Shown here: positions 47,714-62,059 of the stretch, one piece after another
How the letters are laid out: every line of letters begins with the position of its first letter
Position numbering within the stretch: the stretch's first letter is position 1
NCBI GenBank assembly: GCA_012932295.1
Contig: JAAONU010000001.1
Location: 30,194,921 to 30,258,920 of the forward strand
Source of the DNA: Cyclina sinensis
Lineage: Eukaryota; Mollusca; Bivalvia; Venerida; Veneridae
Direction: 5' to 3'
DNA: 64,000 nucleotides
Translations under genes and position numbers: made by a program
Notes under the pieces: generated by a model
The model's input: the letters and a program-made list of their open reading frames with translations, nothing else
Told to the model about the DNA's origin: nothing
Database searches by the model: none

Positions 47714-50700
47714 CTACTCCTATATGAAGTGTAGCCAAGGATGACCACATCCTGAGAAGATAACCACTAGCCTGATAAATTTACAGGAAAAACAATAATG
47801 ATATAGTTTTTGCAGTAAATATGGAGCAGACTTTGATCTTCACCCTGGGGAATTCATTAGCAACATGATGTAAATATCAGCCTCAATTAATGATCAATCA
47901 ACTCATCTTGCCTGTCAATCTTTTGTCATTAGTATATTCAGTATTTCAAAAATTTATTAATACATGTAAATGATCAATTGGATTGTGTCCTGTTAATGAA
48001 GGAAGGGTTACCTTACATTTTTTAAAGAAGAACTTATTAGAAAACCTACTGATGGAAAATAAATTACTTTCTCTCTAAACAAGAAAATTGAACGGAAAAT
48101 ATTGGAGAATGAAACAATAACCATATCTTGAAAGATTAATGGTTAATTCAGAATAGGGTGAATCTTGCAAACATTACTTAAGCCATGCTTAACAATGTAT
48201 GCTGTGTGTTTTTACCACTGAAATTTTCTATCCAGACATAATAAAAAATTATGACAGCTTTGTTCAATTTTTTAACAATGCATATAAACATACAAGCATC
48301 TGTGGATCACACATTTGGCAATTTATATACAGATGGCAGACGTAGATTTACATGTAATTTTCACCTATTATTTCACCTTCAAACAGTGAAGTTGTAATAA
48401 TTTTTTGGTTATTCACAACATTTGTGACCTCTGTCGATTTTTGCATAATTTTTCTAAAAGAAATACTTTCAATCAAAGACTGTCCAATTGATAAACACTG
48501 CAATTTTGTATTTCAACTATTGCCTTTGACTTTATATAGGTATTGACCATTTCTATCAGAGCTAAAGAAAAGCAGTTTAACAGAACATTTTCTTCAATAA
48601 AGAGCAACAAGAAATTTTCTCAATTATTAGACTTTAGCTACACATATCAAAATTCAAGTCAGACTGTTCAATCAATGTCTAAAAAAATATTGTTGTAAGA
48701 TATATAATCAAAATGTGAAATTTATGTTTAAAAGGATACCATAAGATACTTATCAAGGAAAGTGTTAATGTGCAGCTTGTTAATTCTGGACACACAATAG
48801 TGTCATTATTTTATCATTACTTAATTACTGTCATCACCATATCCTATGACTTTTCACTTTGGCATTGATAAGTATAGATAATTAATTTTTAGGCTGTAAA
48901 TCTAATTTTGTCTCACTTGAGTCAAGACTGATGTCTCCAAGGTACATGATGATTTTAAACTTTGGAGACTGAAAATGTATTTTTTGGAGAGATAAGTCGC
49001 CAATTATTGTATTTATTGACAGTCCTGGTCTTGAGGGTAGTGTTCCTTGTCATTGATCACCCGACCCCTCGGGCATCCTCCTGTCTTTTTTATGTCATTA
49101 TTACATTAATTACCTTTGATAACAATTCCGCAGAAAACAGTCATAAAATCTTCTTGTCCAAAATCAAAAGGCCTTTTTCTATTGTAGTGGACAACCAGGA
49201 CTTTTTTATGCCGTTTTTATTGTCCATTATTTTAGTCTTGATAAAATGCTTTTGCCAACAGCAGATTTAGCAATTTTGGATTGCTAATAAAATAGCACCT
49301 GTTGGATATCAAAAATGACAAAGGGTTTACAGGTTTATCAATAAACCTTCAATATTTTTATGACCTTTCTATTCTCTCTAATCAATATGATTCTAATTCA
49401 AAAATTATTTTCATCTTATTTATGATTACATATCACAAATAGTAAAATCCATTGTCATACCCATTACTGCATCTGCCCTTAAGACTGCTAATATGCACTT
49501 AGTAGATGACTGAACTTAATACTCTTTTATAAAGTTAGAACATTTCATTGACACATTAATAGTACATCTATTTGTTTTCATTCAACAACTCCTTAATACA
49601 TCGTTGGAAACCGGGCACATTTGATCATTCCGTTTCACTCTATTCATCGACCATGGGACAACTGGTTGGTAAAATTTCGTACTCAAGAATAATTCGTCAC
49701 CTACTTTCACTGGTTTCCGAAAGATTTCCATAGTGCAATCTCAGCCAATAAAATAACTTGTTACAGTTTGGGTTTCGCGGCTTTGTTTGAATCATGGGAG
49801 ATACGTCTATTTTAAGTAACATGTTGTTCTGCCTACTCTCCACATTGAAGAGTATCTATTTGTAATGTGGAATCTCATTGGATGAAGAGTTTGCTAATTA
49901 ATATTAATGAAAACAAATGATCTGCAGTCAATTGTCCCACGGTACAAATTGTAGTTGTGTGGAATATGTAATGGGGGTAACCGACGATGCCTTAATGCAA
50001 ACAAACAAAATGTCGGACAATTCTTTTTCAAATAAAAATGTTCTATGGTAATTTTCTAGCAGCAACAAATTCCACACTTTCTGTTTATATACAAAGATAT
50101 CTCTTTTTTTTTTCATCCAGATGATATGGAGAAACAGTGAGGTTTATTGTGTTTCTACATTAGCAAGGTAGCAAGCTACAAATCTCATCAGTTTTAATTG
50201 AGGAAGAAACAAAAACTCAGTAAAAGATTCAATTTTAGGTGGAAGCTTTACTGTATAATTTCTAGTATTTTTTATGACATGACGTAAAACTGAGCAAGGT
50301 AAACATAAAAACAAGCAACTATTACGAGCTCATAATCTGTTCTATTGCAATGAGACATGTAGACAGAGACAAAAAATACAACACGACCAAGTAAAAATGG
50401 TGGCAGTGGAAGAGAAGTCTGCAATAATTATAATGTGAAGCTATATCACATTTTCTTAATTAGAAGCCATTTAAGTACAAAGGAGCAAAAAAATGTATTT
50501 TAATACTTAAGCTGACCAGATAAAACTTCACAAAAAGAGTACTAACTGTTAATTTGGTAACTAATAGCCATTTAGAGCATAAAGAATTAGGGTATAAACA
50601 TTTTTTCTAAGTGAAATGGGTTTTTAAATTGCCCCATAATTTCAAAGCTACTACATTCATATGATTACAGCAGACATTTTATGGGTAAACTATGTTAGCT

Positions 50701-52679
50701 TTTTCTCATACATTACAATCTGCCATTATTAGCTGGTCAGGATTCTATTCAGGTGTTCGACAAACCATTTTTAATATATTTTCACATAAGTACAATGATA
50801 TCACTAAGTCACATCCACTATCTTAATCACAACATGAAATGGGCACCTTTATCACATTGATGGTAGAAAAACTGTGAAGTTATGTAGTCATTATTCCATC
50901 AATTTCTACAAAAAGCCTCCTTCTGTATGTAATAAATCTGATAATCTGAAATCAGCTATGTAATGAATCTATTAGGATAATAAATTTCTACAAAGGCTTC
51001 TCTTTTCCTTGCTGGCTGGAGTGCCGGCACAGGAGTTCTCATGCCAAAAAGTATGGCACAAGTCAACGAGTTACAATTTTTACATTTATTGCAAAATCTT
51101 ACTCAATCTGTGCTATCTTTTATCAGTTTTCAGTTGTTTTTTGCGAATGGATGCACAAGCCTTTGCCAAAGAACACATCACATCAAGTCAGAAAAGGCTT
51201 AAGCAGGCAAACTAAAAGTATCAAATGTTCATTCTTATGATTTATTTAGGATTATAAAAGTAGTTCTGCAGTGTTTCAAAGAAATATTAATGGGTTTCTG
51301 ATAACTTAAATGCCACCTGAAAGGCTGCTTTTTTAAGAACAGACATGCACTTCTTTTGTCTAGGTGATAGATATAAACACTGGCATCAGTATTCTGTATA
51401 GTAACATGTCCTGAAATTCTGTTAACATTCAAATTTACAATATCTCAACAATCATTAATTGACCTGAAGTCTTTTAATTTAAAAGGCTCCTCCAAGTTTT
51501 GTGCATATTACACAGAGTGCTATTTGTCAATGAAAGGTCTGTAAAGCTCTAATATGTCTGTTTTACTGCTTACCCCACCCATAAATAATCTAAGTGGTGA
51601 GAGAATACCAATAAATCAACCACCTCCTACCAAAAAGCCCCATTAAACTGACCAGAGGGAGTAGTTCTGCTGGGCTCCCACAAATAATACAATGTGAACA
51701 TCGGAATCCATAACTCATCTCAATGGATACCAGATAAGAAATGCTTCCATCTTGGATTTCACACTGACAACCATTTAAAGTGAGCAATGGCATTTCTACC
51801 ACATGCATTTCTGCACTCAAAAGAAACAGAAATCAGTTTTAAAAAGGTCATTTTTCTTTGCCAGCTTGACAACCAACCCCTCTCATTACTACAATCAGTA
51901 CTATTTATCGCCACTCACAGTTATATCTTGATGTTTTATACCTGTAAAGAAATATTTTTCTAAACTGTAATATATCAAAGTGGAACATTAATTGGTAACA
52001 ATATCAAAGCTACATCCCTAATGAGAAACAATATGCACCCCTGTAAGTTTGTTTGCCTTAGATTTCCTCATAATCCCCAGATCTATATCAATCTTGATTG
52101 TTCAAATTGCAAACAGGGTGATACATGGCCCTTTGCCTTTGAACAGCAAGGAATCTATCTCCCAGATCAGTGATCAAATTTACCAACAAATTCAGATTGG
52201 CTGATAAGCCCCTAGGCTGTATGATCATTCAAAGCAAAGCACTGTGTTCAAAGTGCCCTGTAACATGATTTTGTGGTTCTCCTTTATTAGATTTGATATA
52301 CTTTCAAATGTCCACTAAATAGATATTTTTGATCATCTGTTAGATGTCATTTTGAATTATTTCGGATACTACATAACAAACATTTTCGAATTATTTGCAT
52401 TGACAGAACATGATCATAATAATGGTAAAGTTACTCTCCATGCATTACCTCTCAGCTAGGAAAACATCATATACAGTTGCCTATTATGTTGTAGCTGCAA
52501 TTAGATGGGGAATAGCAATGGCTCCTATGTATTGGACTGTTCACAATCTCAATGAACCCAAGTGAATTTATTATCCCTTTTATAAAAAACAAAAACCACA
52601 AGGTGGCAAAGGTAAAATTTATTTGACAGAATGATGAATTAGGCAATTCAATAGATTTTCAAGGTTCCTGCAAACCCAT
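47714..52679. other. Upstream region without recognised features
   Basis: 5 kb of AT-rich sequence. Short frames show no protein family resemblance. No RNA gene or mobile element recognised. Confidence 0.6.
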
Positions 52680-52689
52680 TTCCCCACAC

Positions 52690-52800
52690 ACTAATTAGCC
52701 CACCATCATCTGATAAGCCAAGTCAGCTTTTGCATAACCCTGCAAGATAAGACATTGCTTCCATTCTTCTAGTGCTTTGATGTTTGCTTATCAGATGGTA
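52690..52800. promoter_or_regulatory. Possible cis-regulatory cluster (homeobox, E-box/GATA)
   Basis: ACTAATTAGC (homeodomain-type) is followed by CATCTGATAAGC (52,707-52,718), AGATAAG (52,745-52,751) and the inverted GCTTATCAGATG (52,786-52,797). CATCTG next to GATAAG is a composite E-box/GATA arrangement. It is motif evidence only. Confidence 0.25.
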
Positions 52801-53249
52801 CTAGCTGACAACAAATTCACTGTAATGCACCCACCTGGGCAAGCAAAAACAAAACAATGCCTTGTGCCAGCTCCACAGTACTTTTTCCTGCATTCAGACA
52901 TTCTAGAAGTGTGGAACAATGATAGATAATTGTCATCTTGCATACCTGTCTGCTGCTTACCATTGCTGGAGGTACCCTGTCCAACTTAAAGTTTTATCAT
53001 TCATACAAAAAGTATAAAAACCTACAGCAAATGACCCTGTAACTCTTTTTAATAGTCAAATTCTGTGATAACATTCAACCTTTAAAGCTTTTCATTTTGA
53101 TATGGCCTTACAGAAACTACAGATATCACCGGAGACTCTTAGCAAGAAAGTCTTGATGCCCATGTTTTTTTATTTGTTGACAGCAAAGGTTTTCAAGGAC
53201 GATTCTAATAATCCCCCCCACCCAGTGCATGCTACTTTGTCAGTAGGGT

Positions 53250-53840
53250 ATTGATATATAGGAACATGCTTCTTAATGCCCCGGACTAAAATTAGGTATG
53301 AAAAATTATGAAGGGCGATAACTCCAAAATTGTTCAAAAGAGAGTTATGGTTCATGGGCACTGCACTTCTCTTCAATGAGATCTATCCATGAAGTTTCAA
53401 GTTGATACCTCCAATACTTTTTGAGTTATACCCAGGACAGAAATAAAGTATGAAAAATTTCAAAAAAGGCAATAACTCCAAAATTATGCAAAAAAGAGTT
53501 ATGGTTCTTGGGCACTGCACTTCTCTTAAATGACACGTACATCAGTGTATATCTTCTGTATGTATAAAGAAGTGGAGCGGGCATGGGTAGCCACTATGAA
53601 GCCCTAGAGGACCCCGGGCTGTGTGTTTGGGCCATGGCTCATTTTCGAACCGACCACCTCATGTTTTGAGGCGAGGTGCCCGAGTCAGGGGGGTGTCTGT
53701 GTGACCAACTAGTATAAATACGAATGAAAAACGTATCTGCGCTCAGCACTGTATACTGGCTGGGGGCCGAGACCAGTTTTTGAGTTATGCCCGGGACAAA
53801 CAAAACCCAACGGCTGGACAGACAGACCAAGAAGTAGATT
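53250..53840. repeat. Interspersed repeat with ~163-bp units and an insertion
   Basis: Two related units start near 53,278 and 53,441 (GGCACTGCACTTCTCTT, AACTCCAAAATT, TTTTTGAGTTATACCC). The second is interrupted at about 53,556-53,769 by GC-rich sequence and then resumes with TTTTTGAGTTATGCCCGGGA. The end (GGCTGGACAGACAGACCA) is typical of bivalve interspersed repeats. Confidence 0.65.
53556..53769. repeat. GC-rich insertion inside the repeat
   Basis: It contains GTGGAGCGGGCATGGGTAGC, CTAGAGGACCCCGGGCTGTG and CCGAGTCAGGGGGGTGTCTG and is clearly richer in GC than its flanks. The family is unidentified. A 63-codon minus-strand frame across it shows no known domain. Confidence 0.5.
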
Positions 53841-53920
53841 CCAGTATAGCAGTTTTTACCCTTTACAACTTTGTTAAGTGGGGTTGGGGTTGGGGGTATA
53901 ATAATACATATGACAACTAG

Positions 53921-54294
53921 ATACTACCACTTGCAAAACTGATTAGAGTTTCACGTATTCGGAAAGCGGTAAATTTCAGTAGCTTAAACTGTCACTTTAC
54001 TGATCATCCAATTCACAGCAAGGCAGTTTTCTCAGGTATAACTGTCAATAAAACTGTGTCTTGCAATCTAAACGCACCCAGGAAAATGTGCCTGGGCAAT
54101 GCTAAATTTGTGATGTAATTGTCCCTGCGTTCCTACCGGAAATCTCCACTCAAATAACACTTTTGACTGGTAAAAGGCGGAGATTGAAAAAAACACATTG
54201 GGCGGCACTTTAACTGATTTTTGACAGGTGTACCGACGAGTCTCGTTCTTTACCTAACAGTGTAAACTCTAATCAGTTTTGCAAGCGGTAGTAT
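53921..54294. mobile_element. 374-bp MITE with 34-bp terminal inverted repeats
   Basis: ATACTACCACTTGCAAAACT plus GATTAGAGTTT at the left end is the inverse of the right end at 54,261-54,294, with about three mismatches over 34 bases. TAG directly flanks both sides (53,918-53,920 and 54,295-54,297), consistent with a 3-bp target duplication as in PIF/Harbinger-like elements. No coding; non-autonomous. Confidence 0.82.
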
Positions 54295-54297
54295 TAG

Positions 54298-57200
54298 AAC
54301 CAGTGGAGTCAGTGGCAACCATGCCATCTCTGTTTGTTGACTCAGAGCAATCCAAGAGGGCTATAGTCTGGTAGATCTGTAAGCATGTACCTTAATTGTT
54401 GTTGCTGAAGAAAAGGAATCATGATTTTTAAGCCACATGGCTTAACTCAATTTCTACATCCTATCTTTCAAGGTCACTTGTCTCTGTACAGATGATCCTT
54501 GAGAAAGATTCAAAACCACTGTCTGTCTATCAGCACAACCATGTGATTAGAATGTATCTTAACACCAATCTTCCCCATAATTGCAAGATTTTTTACTTTA
54601 TCAGTTGCAGTTACACCCCCTATGTTCCAGTGATCAAGATAATTTGTTACTGTTTCTGTCAAACACTGCATAAACAGCCAAGCTCTCCCAGGTTATATCA
54701 AGACTTCCCACAAAGAGGCAAACACTTACTCAAATAATTAAAAAATATTAGAAGTCATAAATATTGATAGAATATTACTACATTCAGTGTATTTTCTGGA
54801 TCAGAAAAGAATAAATGTGCAAGAATCTTCATTACAGATCAGAAAAGATTGCTAAGGGTTTATCTCTGGCATGTTAAAAGCATGCTGTGCCGAGCACTGA
54901 TTCAGGAGAGAAAAGAAAAAAATCCTGAAAATGTAAGGTACAGTCTTTAATTTTTCTTTGGAAATTTTACGGTTCAAGGTATTCATAGGTTAATAAAAGA
55001 AAAACCCTGAGAACAATATAAGCTTAGATGCCTTTAGTGTAGCAATCAGGTTGCCTATTTAAATTTCATTCTCTTTTTTTCTTCTGTCAAATTTAAGTTT
55101 ACAGACACTTAATAGGTCAGACTGAACCACTGCCTTTACAAGGAAAGTTACACAGAAATCTTTTGCTCTTTGTGAAGGAAATAAACTTCTGTTATCACTT
55201 TGGAAAATCAGTCAAGAAACGCTCGCAATCATGTACAAGTCTGACTTGTAAGCTTAGTAAGTAAAACTCTTTAAAAAGCAATTCTCATCTCCATCTTCAT
55301 TTTCAATATACCTGTCAGATCAACAGACCTGATATCCAGCTCAGCTAAACTGAACACCTTGCCAACCAGTCCACAGGTGCCCCCATTAGAATCACTAATC
55401 CATCATAAAAGCATTCTGTATGGATGAACATTCAGCTTTAACATTAAATTCAGATTTAAGTGAAACAAGACTTAACTTCTGACATAAATTTCAGGGCAAT
55501 CATGGAGATCAAAGGAAGCTATACAAATTTAAACTGCTATAATATAGCAGCTATACTTTCAAAGCTAAAACCTTGACAAAAATTAACAACTAGTTTTTTT
55601 AATTGCAAAGAAATGTGCATTCCAAATTATGTTATCTTCCAATGAATCATCATGGTTCTTCTTTCAGTAGCAGCAAATTATAAGTAGTGAAGATGAAAGA
55701 GATCCCTGAAATGAGATGACAATTTAAAATATTACAATTTTATCTGAGGTAAGATTTTTTTTTCGAGGATATTGACAGAGAAATTACCAAAAGGTCCCTT
55801 GGAAATATTACAGATCATGGGCAGAGGCTTCAAACACTGGAGCACTGAAAGATAAATATTATGGAAAATCGCGCAGAGAAGGAAAGACAAGTCTAAAACT
55901 GTGCCGGGAATTGTAAAAACAGAAAATTTCCAAGCAAAGAAATGATGGACACCATTAATGGAAGAAATCTTTTTTTGTTTTGTTTCTCTCCATAACAGTC
56001 TTTAGAGAGACCCTCCAACATATCAACAGTAGTTTTTCAGTGAAAGAAGTAGTTACAAGATGAGTGAATGGGGAAGTAGGTTTGTCAATTTGAATTACTG
56101 GGTGTGGAAATAAATATTAACATCATGTGTAGCACCATTAGGCTTCTGGCCAGCTGTTTACCTGGACTAAATTATTCCTGATAGCCAGTAATTAACAGAA
56201 CTAACATGTTACATTAGTGTTTGTATGTCCAGATGCCCCACTTTTCACCAGGTAACTGATACAGGGGCTGTTTGATTCTTGGTATGTATGTTTTAAAACC
56301 TGAACTCTTTTTCTTTATAATATTTAGAAGTCTGCATTGGACAGGATTTTAAATCTTAGAGTAAATCCTTAGACTGCAGATTTCTAAATCATAATTCAAG
56401 CAGCCTTCTTTCTTTATGCAAGGAAATACCTCATCTTTTAAGGAATCTTTTTTAAAAAAAACCTAGTGTCCTCGATATACCATATTCATCTTGTGAAAAG
56501 CAATAGCAAATCTTTGACTGGTATCTTTAGTGAAGTCATGTACAACTCATTTTCAAAGTCAATATTGAGAAAGGGTATAATTTGTTGTGTAACTGTTAAC
56601 CAATACACAGATTGCACCCTTATTGTCCAGTTACAAGGATAAAAGCAAGCGCAGATATTCCGACATCAGGCTATGTATACTATCATTCTTTACAACAAAG
56701 GTAATCTTGTAAATATAACATACACATTGGCTTGATTATTCAACTAATCTGTTTACATACCAGTAATTTACACACACTGGCATAAGAAGGTAAAAAGTTA
56801 GAGAACAGATTGTAATTTGCTGCTTTAATACCCCTGAGGGCACAACGAGAGTGCAACTATTTTGTACAACATTGTAAAAGTCAAACCAACCATTGTCATA
56901 TTTGTTTAACAATCCGTTTGTGCTTTAAAATCTTCAATGAGCGGAAAACTTCAAACACTTTTGTAAATGCACAACAAATTATAATGTTTTGGCTAAATTT
57001 ACTTAAATTCAGAGATATCAAATACTGTTCCGGGGTTGTGCATATTCAGATACAGATGCAGAAAGACTAAAATCATTGACCTAAAATTATGTTGAATTAG
57101 GGATTAGCATATTAAAATTTTCATGTGGACTGCCTGTCAAGACAGAATTCATAAGCTAAAATGAATTTCTCTACCATTTCTATGTTTTCTCTACCATGGG

Positions 57201-60200
57201 TAATTGCATAAACAGACAGGATCTTCTTTCCCTCTCAACTTTGTGATGAGTATCATGCAGATTTTATCCCATCAAGGTACATATGTTGTGCACTCAAAAA
57301 AAAAATTACTGTAGATTTTTTTTGCCTTGTAACAAATGGTGATAGGATCGAGAAATTTCTTAGCTTTCCCAGACTGAAGAAATACATTAACGTAATATGT
57401 TTTAGTTTGAATGCTTTTGAAATTCGCAATCCAAAATAGTGTTATGATATTTTCTTTTGCATATTTATATACACACTTTTCATTAAGACACTTAATCTCA
57501 GTCTGAAACCCTAAAGACCTTGTAAATAACCTTAAAATATTAACAGAGAGAGCTCCAGACTGCCACTATAAACTTTATGCTTCAAATAAAGTAAGACTTT
57601 ACTAACTGCAATTTAATATCTAAAATTTCAAAAAAGAATTTTATCTTTTAATTTTTTTTTACTTGTAACCAGAGATGAAGAAGTGTTAAGTGTCTATTAA
57701 TCTCTGAAACTAATACTTCACAACTGTTGTCACCATGGGTTTAACCATGTTTATCAGTGGCCACACCATCAGCTTCTTGGCTGTCTGCTGTTTTACTTAC
57801 AGTGTAATCAAGGAGAAGTGGCTTGTTGTGATAAGGTGAGCAGATCCTCCACATACAGGCTGATGTCATCACCAACCAGTGTGATAACATCAACTATCCC
57901 AGTGATAACATCAACTCTTACATCATCTTCTCCTTTATTATAACAAATCTACTGACAATAATGTAACAAACCATGAATAATGAGCCATCCATACACTATA
58001 TATTATGCCATTCATTCATTAAAGGTACTTTGATCTTGGTTTTCTGTAAAAATGTTTTCAAGAGATTTAAGGATTAAGTATAGACAAGATATTAAATTAA
58101 TACATCCTCCTTTGAAGGTTGTATAACCAGGGTGAGTTAATACTTTGGGATGAGAAAATCAGAGTAGGTTTGTTACACTGATCCCTAGTAAACATTCTGC
58201 TTATGTGGACTTAATCTCAATGGCAGTATCTTCTTTATCCAAGTTTTCAACCAGATTAAGGACATATTTTGACACATAGTTAATTAATTTCAATTCTTCT
58301 CCCATCTAATGCAAAATAATTAATACATGATGAAGAACCAAATATCTGCAAATCAAGGATTTTTTCCACTGGCTGTTCTTTATCTACCATTCAATGTGTA
58401 TCACTTTCTTCAATTGTTTTAACTAGCTGTTCTGTCCATGCCCATTTGTCAGGGGAGCCATTTATTACACTTCTCCCCAGATAGCAAGTCCATAAAGGTG
58501 TAACCAGTACCATTTATTACTGGCATAAAAACTAACAAGAGGGTCCCAGGAGGTATGTTTGAGATAACAACAACTGATACCTGCCCACTGGTCAATACAC
58601 TTTATAGGAGTTCTGCAACTTTCTGTTTGGTTTTCTACTTTCATATGGAATAACTAATCTGTTGTAACACCTGGCAAATACATCAAATGCAATAAATTCT
58701 ACCAGTTCAGAAATCATTCTCTTCCAGTTTAATATCCCTTTCCAGTCTGTCTATCAATAAAACAATTAAATTAATAAAAAAATTTGATTAAGAACTCAAG
58801 ACTTTCAATGAGAAATTTGAAAACTCTCAAACAAATGTCAGCAGGAAAACATTTATAGTTTATTGATATAGCAAATACATTTCATTCTGTATGAGCAGTA
58901 AAGTAATCAATTAAGAGTTTTAAACTTTTTATAGCTCATTACTAATAGGCCTCTATTTTAAAACATTACAACACATACATTCCCAATAAACAATTTTATA
59001 ATTTATGGAAAACAGGGCAACATGATATTGAAATAAATAATTATAAGATACAAGTTCTTCAGAGTACACATAAATCAACATGTGCCTCAAGGGGACAGGT
59101 TATTAAAGTTCATTTCAATCAGGAAAACACACAAACATCTTTAAAAAAATGTGGTCTGATTTAACTTCATTTTTTTTCTCTTCTGTGTTAAGTAAAGCAA
59201 AAGGAGCAGAAGAAAGAGGACGCTGTACCACTACAGTATCCTAATTATGTATTTGAATAAAATGTATTATATAATACTGAACAAGACATATCTGATTTTG
59301 CCATTAGATAATTAGGTTTTCAAAAATTCCATAATTCTGTAAAATAGCCTGTGTTCTAACCTAGATAATGGAGCAGTGATAGGACGTGAACCAGAGACCC
59401 CTCATTTTTCTGAATTTAGTACTGTAGCAGCAATACACTTCACAGTTCCTTTATTCCATACCAAACACCTAGCTGCACCGAAACAAACACAGGTCCTGCT
59501 TTAAGAAATTGACAGAGCATTATCTAGTGTAACCCCCTGTAGATCATTCAAGTACTGTTGACATTCCTGGTGAAATGAATATTATCATAGTGTAAATACA
59601 AACATTTAAATCATCATACATTATGAACAGTATATACAAACCTTTACCCATATACCCAGCTTGATTCTCAATATCAAAGAAACAAACTGTCTCACTGCAA
59701 CCTTAGATCCACTTAACATAATAATACCTGAAAAGTTATAACTGGGTACATAAATGTAACATATCAATCAAGCTATGACTCAAATAACTTAACACAGAGA
59801 TGATATGTCTAAATCTGATACAGATGTAACTGTATCATTGAAAACTACTTTCAATTCTTAAATATCAAACCATGACAGAAATCTAATTTTCAACTGGACC
59901 AAACAGAAAACTGGACACAGCCAAACATGCTGTTCAGTAACAAAGTCAAAGTGCTATAGGTCTTAATGTTCTTATGAATGGAAAACCAAACATGTGACAA
60001 ATATAAAAGCAACAGAAGCAAAAACAGAATGTAATGATTTTGGGATAGACATTCACTAATGACTGAAGCAGAATTCCAGAAACAGGTGTATTTCTGTATC
60101 ATTTTGAGGCAAATGGATTATAACCTATTTTTCATACATCTTGTGTAGCCATCCAATTAAAGCTGCTCTGATAACTAGAGCTTTGAGTTGTGGGTAATAA

Positions 60201-61332
60201 AACAACATTAACTCCTGCTCATTTACTGGAATTATCTTCAAAGTGTATCTATAAACAGAAATGGTATACTGTTTTTCTCCTGAGGAGTGTTAGCTGGGCC
60301 TCCCTAGAACAGTTTGTTCTATCTTACAACAATTTATAAACAGATCTCCAATTGTTGTCTTACATTATGATAACAACCATCTGATCTAGATGTTTTTCTT
60401 TTCTATATAACATTCTACATCAAACAGACATAGAACTGAACAGTTTATAAGTCATTCACTACAGGTCATCCTTGTGACAGCCAATGCACAGACAGACCTG
60501 TATTGACAGTCTTTACTTACATTATTGTTGCAGCTACTTGGTTTGGCTTCTAAAATATTTATGGTTACTTGTAGTCTATATTTTAATCTAGTTTCTGCAT
60601 TTTCTTTAAACTTAAAAAATTATGACATTATTAAAGAAATACACATCAGCTATTTATTGAAATTACACCAATTTACTACTGAGAAATCTTTCATCAACAA
60701 AATTTCTTCCAACTGATTGAAAAGTGTGTATGTTTTGCAAGCTTCAATATTTTGCTAGCTGTATTTACAAAGACATCATGCCTGATGAAAACCAAATGTT
60801 ATGAATAAATGGGGCAAACCTAAAATAACTTGACATCAATACAAATATTTAAAAAATAAATTAATGGGTGGGTAGAAATTTTAACACTTCATTTACCTTA
60901 ACTTTGAGGTTTACAAAATAACATTTGTATGCTGTCTACTTGTGCCAACACTATAATGTGTACATCACTTCTTCTACAATGAATAGTTAAACCCCTGTCT
61001 TCATGAATCAGAAAAACACTAAGCCTAAAACCATAATGTTGCCTAAATTGCTACATGCAACTCTGTATTCACAGTAGCAAAAAATTATTTGAAATGCCTA
61101 TGGAAACAATAGAAACCTTAGTGATACATATCTTCTTGTTCAACCTTCCTTCAAGCACCGTTAATATGAGGCAGCTGAATTATATCTGCTTATTCTTGAC
61201 ACTGCACAAAAGACTACAACCTAGCTACATAGATAACTTTCCTACAAGAAGTATAGACAGCAGCAGCCAGGACTTGCAATAACTGACTTTCACTGGCAGA
61301 AATTTATTTCCTATATAAAGAACATTTCATTT
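54298..61332. other. Upstream region without recognised genes
   Basis: 7 kb of AT-rich sequence. Around 59,360-59,450 the minus strand has a weak tRNA-like B box (GGTTCACGTCC), possibly an old SINE. No coding exon recognised. Confidence 0.5.
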
Positions 61333-62031
61333 GTGTTTTTATTGCCACTCTCTTTTCTGTGAACAGAAGCTCCAGTCATCTGTGTTATTACCACTCTCTT
61401 TTCTGTGCACAGAGGCTCCAGTCATCTGTGTTATTTAACCACTCTTTTCTGTGCATAGAGGCTCCAGTCATCTGTGTTATTACCACTCTCTTTTCTGTGA
61501 ACAGAAGCTCCAGTCATCTGTGTTATTACCACTCTCTTTTCTGTGCATAGAAGCTCCAGTCATCTGTGTTATTACCACTCTCTTTTCTATGCATAGAGGC
61601 TCAAGTCATCTGTGTTATTTCCACTCTCTTTTCTGTGCATAGAGAAGCTCCAGTCATCTGTGTTATTACCACTCTCTTTTCTATGCATAGAGGCTCCAGT
61701 CATCTGTGTTATTACCACACTCTTTTCTATGCATAGAGGCTCCAGTCATCTGTGTTATTACCACTCTCTTTTCTATGCATAGAGGCTCCAGTCATCTGTG
61801 TTATTACCACTCTCTTTTCTGTGCATAGAGAAGCTCCAGTCATCTGTGTTATTACCACACTCTTTTCTATGCATAGAGGCTCCAGTCATCTGTGTTATTA
61901 CCACTCTCTTTTCTGTGCATAGAGAAGCTCCAGTCATCTGTGTTATTACCACTCTTTTCTGTGCAAAGAAGTGCCATCCATCTGTGTTATTACCACTCTC
62001 TTTTCCGTGCATAGAAGCTCCAGGCATCTGT
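61333..62031. repeat. 46-bp minisatellite, about 15 copies
   Basis: The unit runs TTATTACCACTCTCTTTTCT, GTGCATAGAGGCTCCAGTCA, TCTGTG. Variants include GTGAACAG for GTGCATAG and AGAGAAG for AGAGG. The short overlapping frames on both strands are repeat by-products. Confidence 0.95.
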
Positions 62032-62059
62032 GATTGCTTTCTTCATTCAGATTTGGCCT

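Noticed and set aside
47007..47750. 247-codon minus-strand frame and several plus-strand frames
   Set aside because: The minisatellite unit lacks stop codons in several frames, so the frames are compositional. No start context, no splice signals and no family match.
59360..59450. Second tRNA-derived SINE
   Set aside because: Only a weak B-box-like match on the minus strand. No clear A box, tail or target duplication, so it is mentioned only as a possibility.
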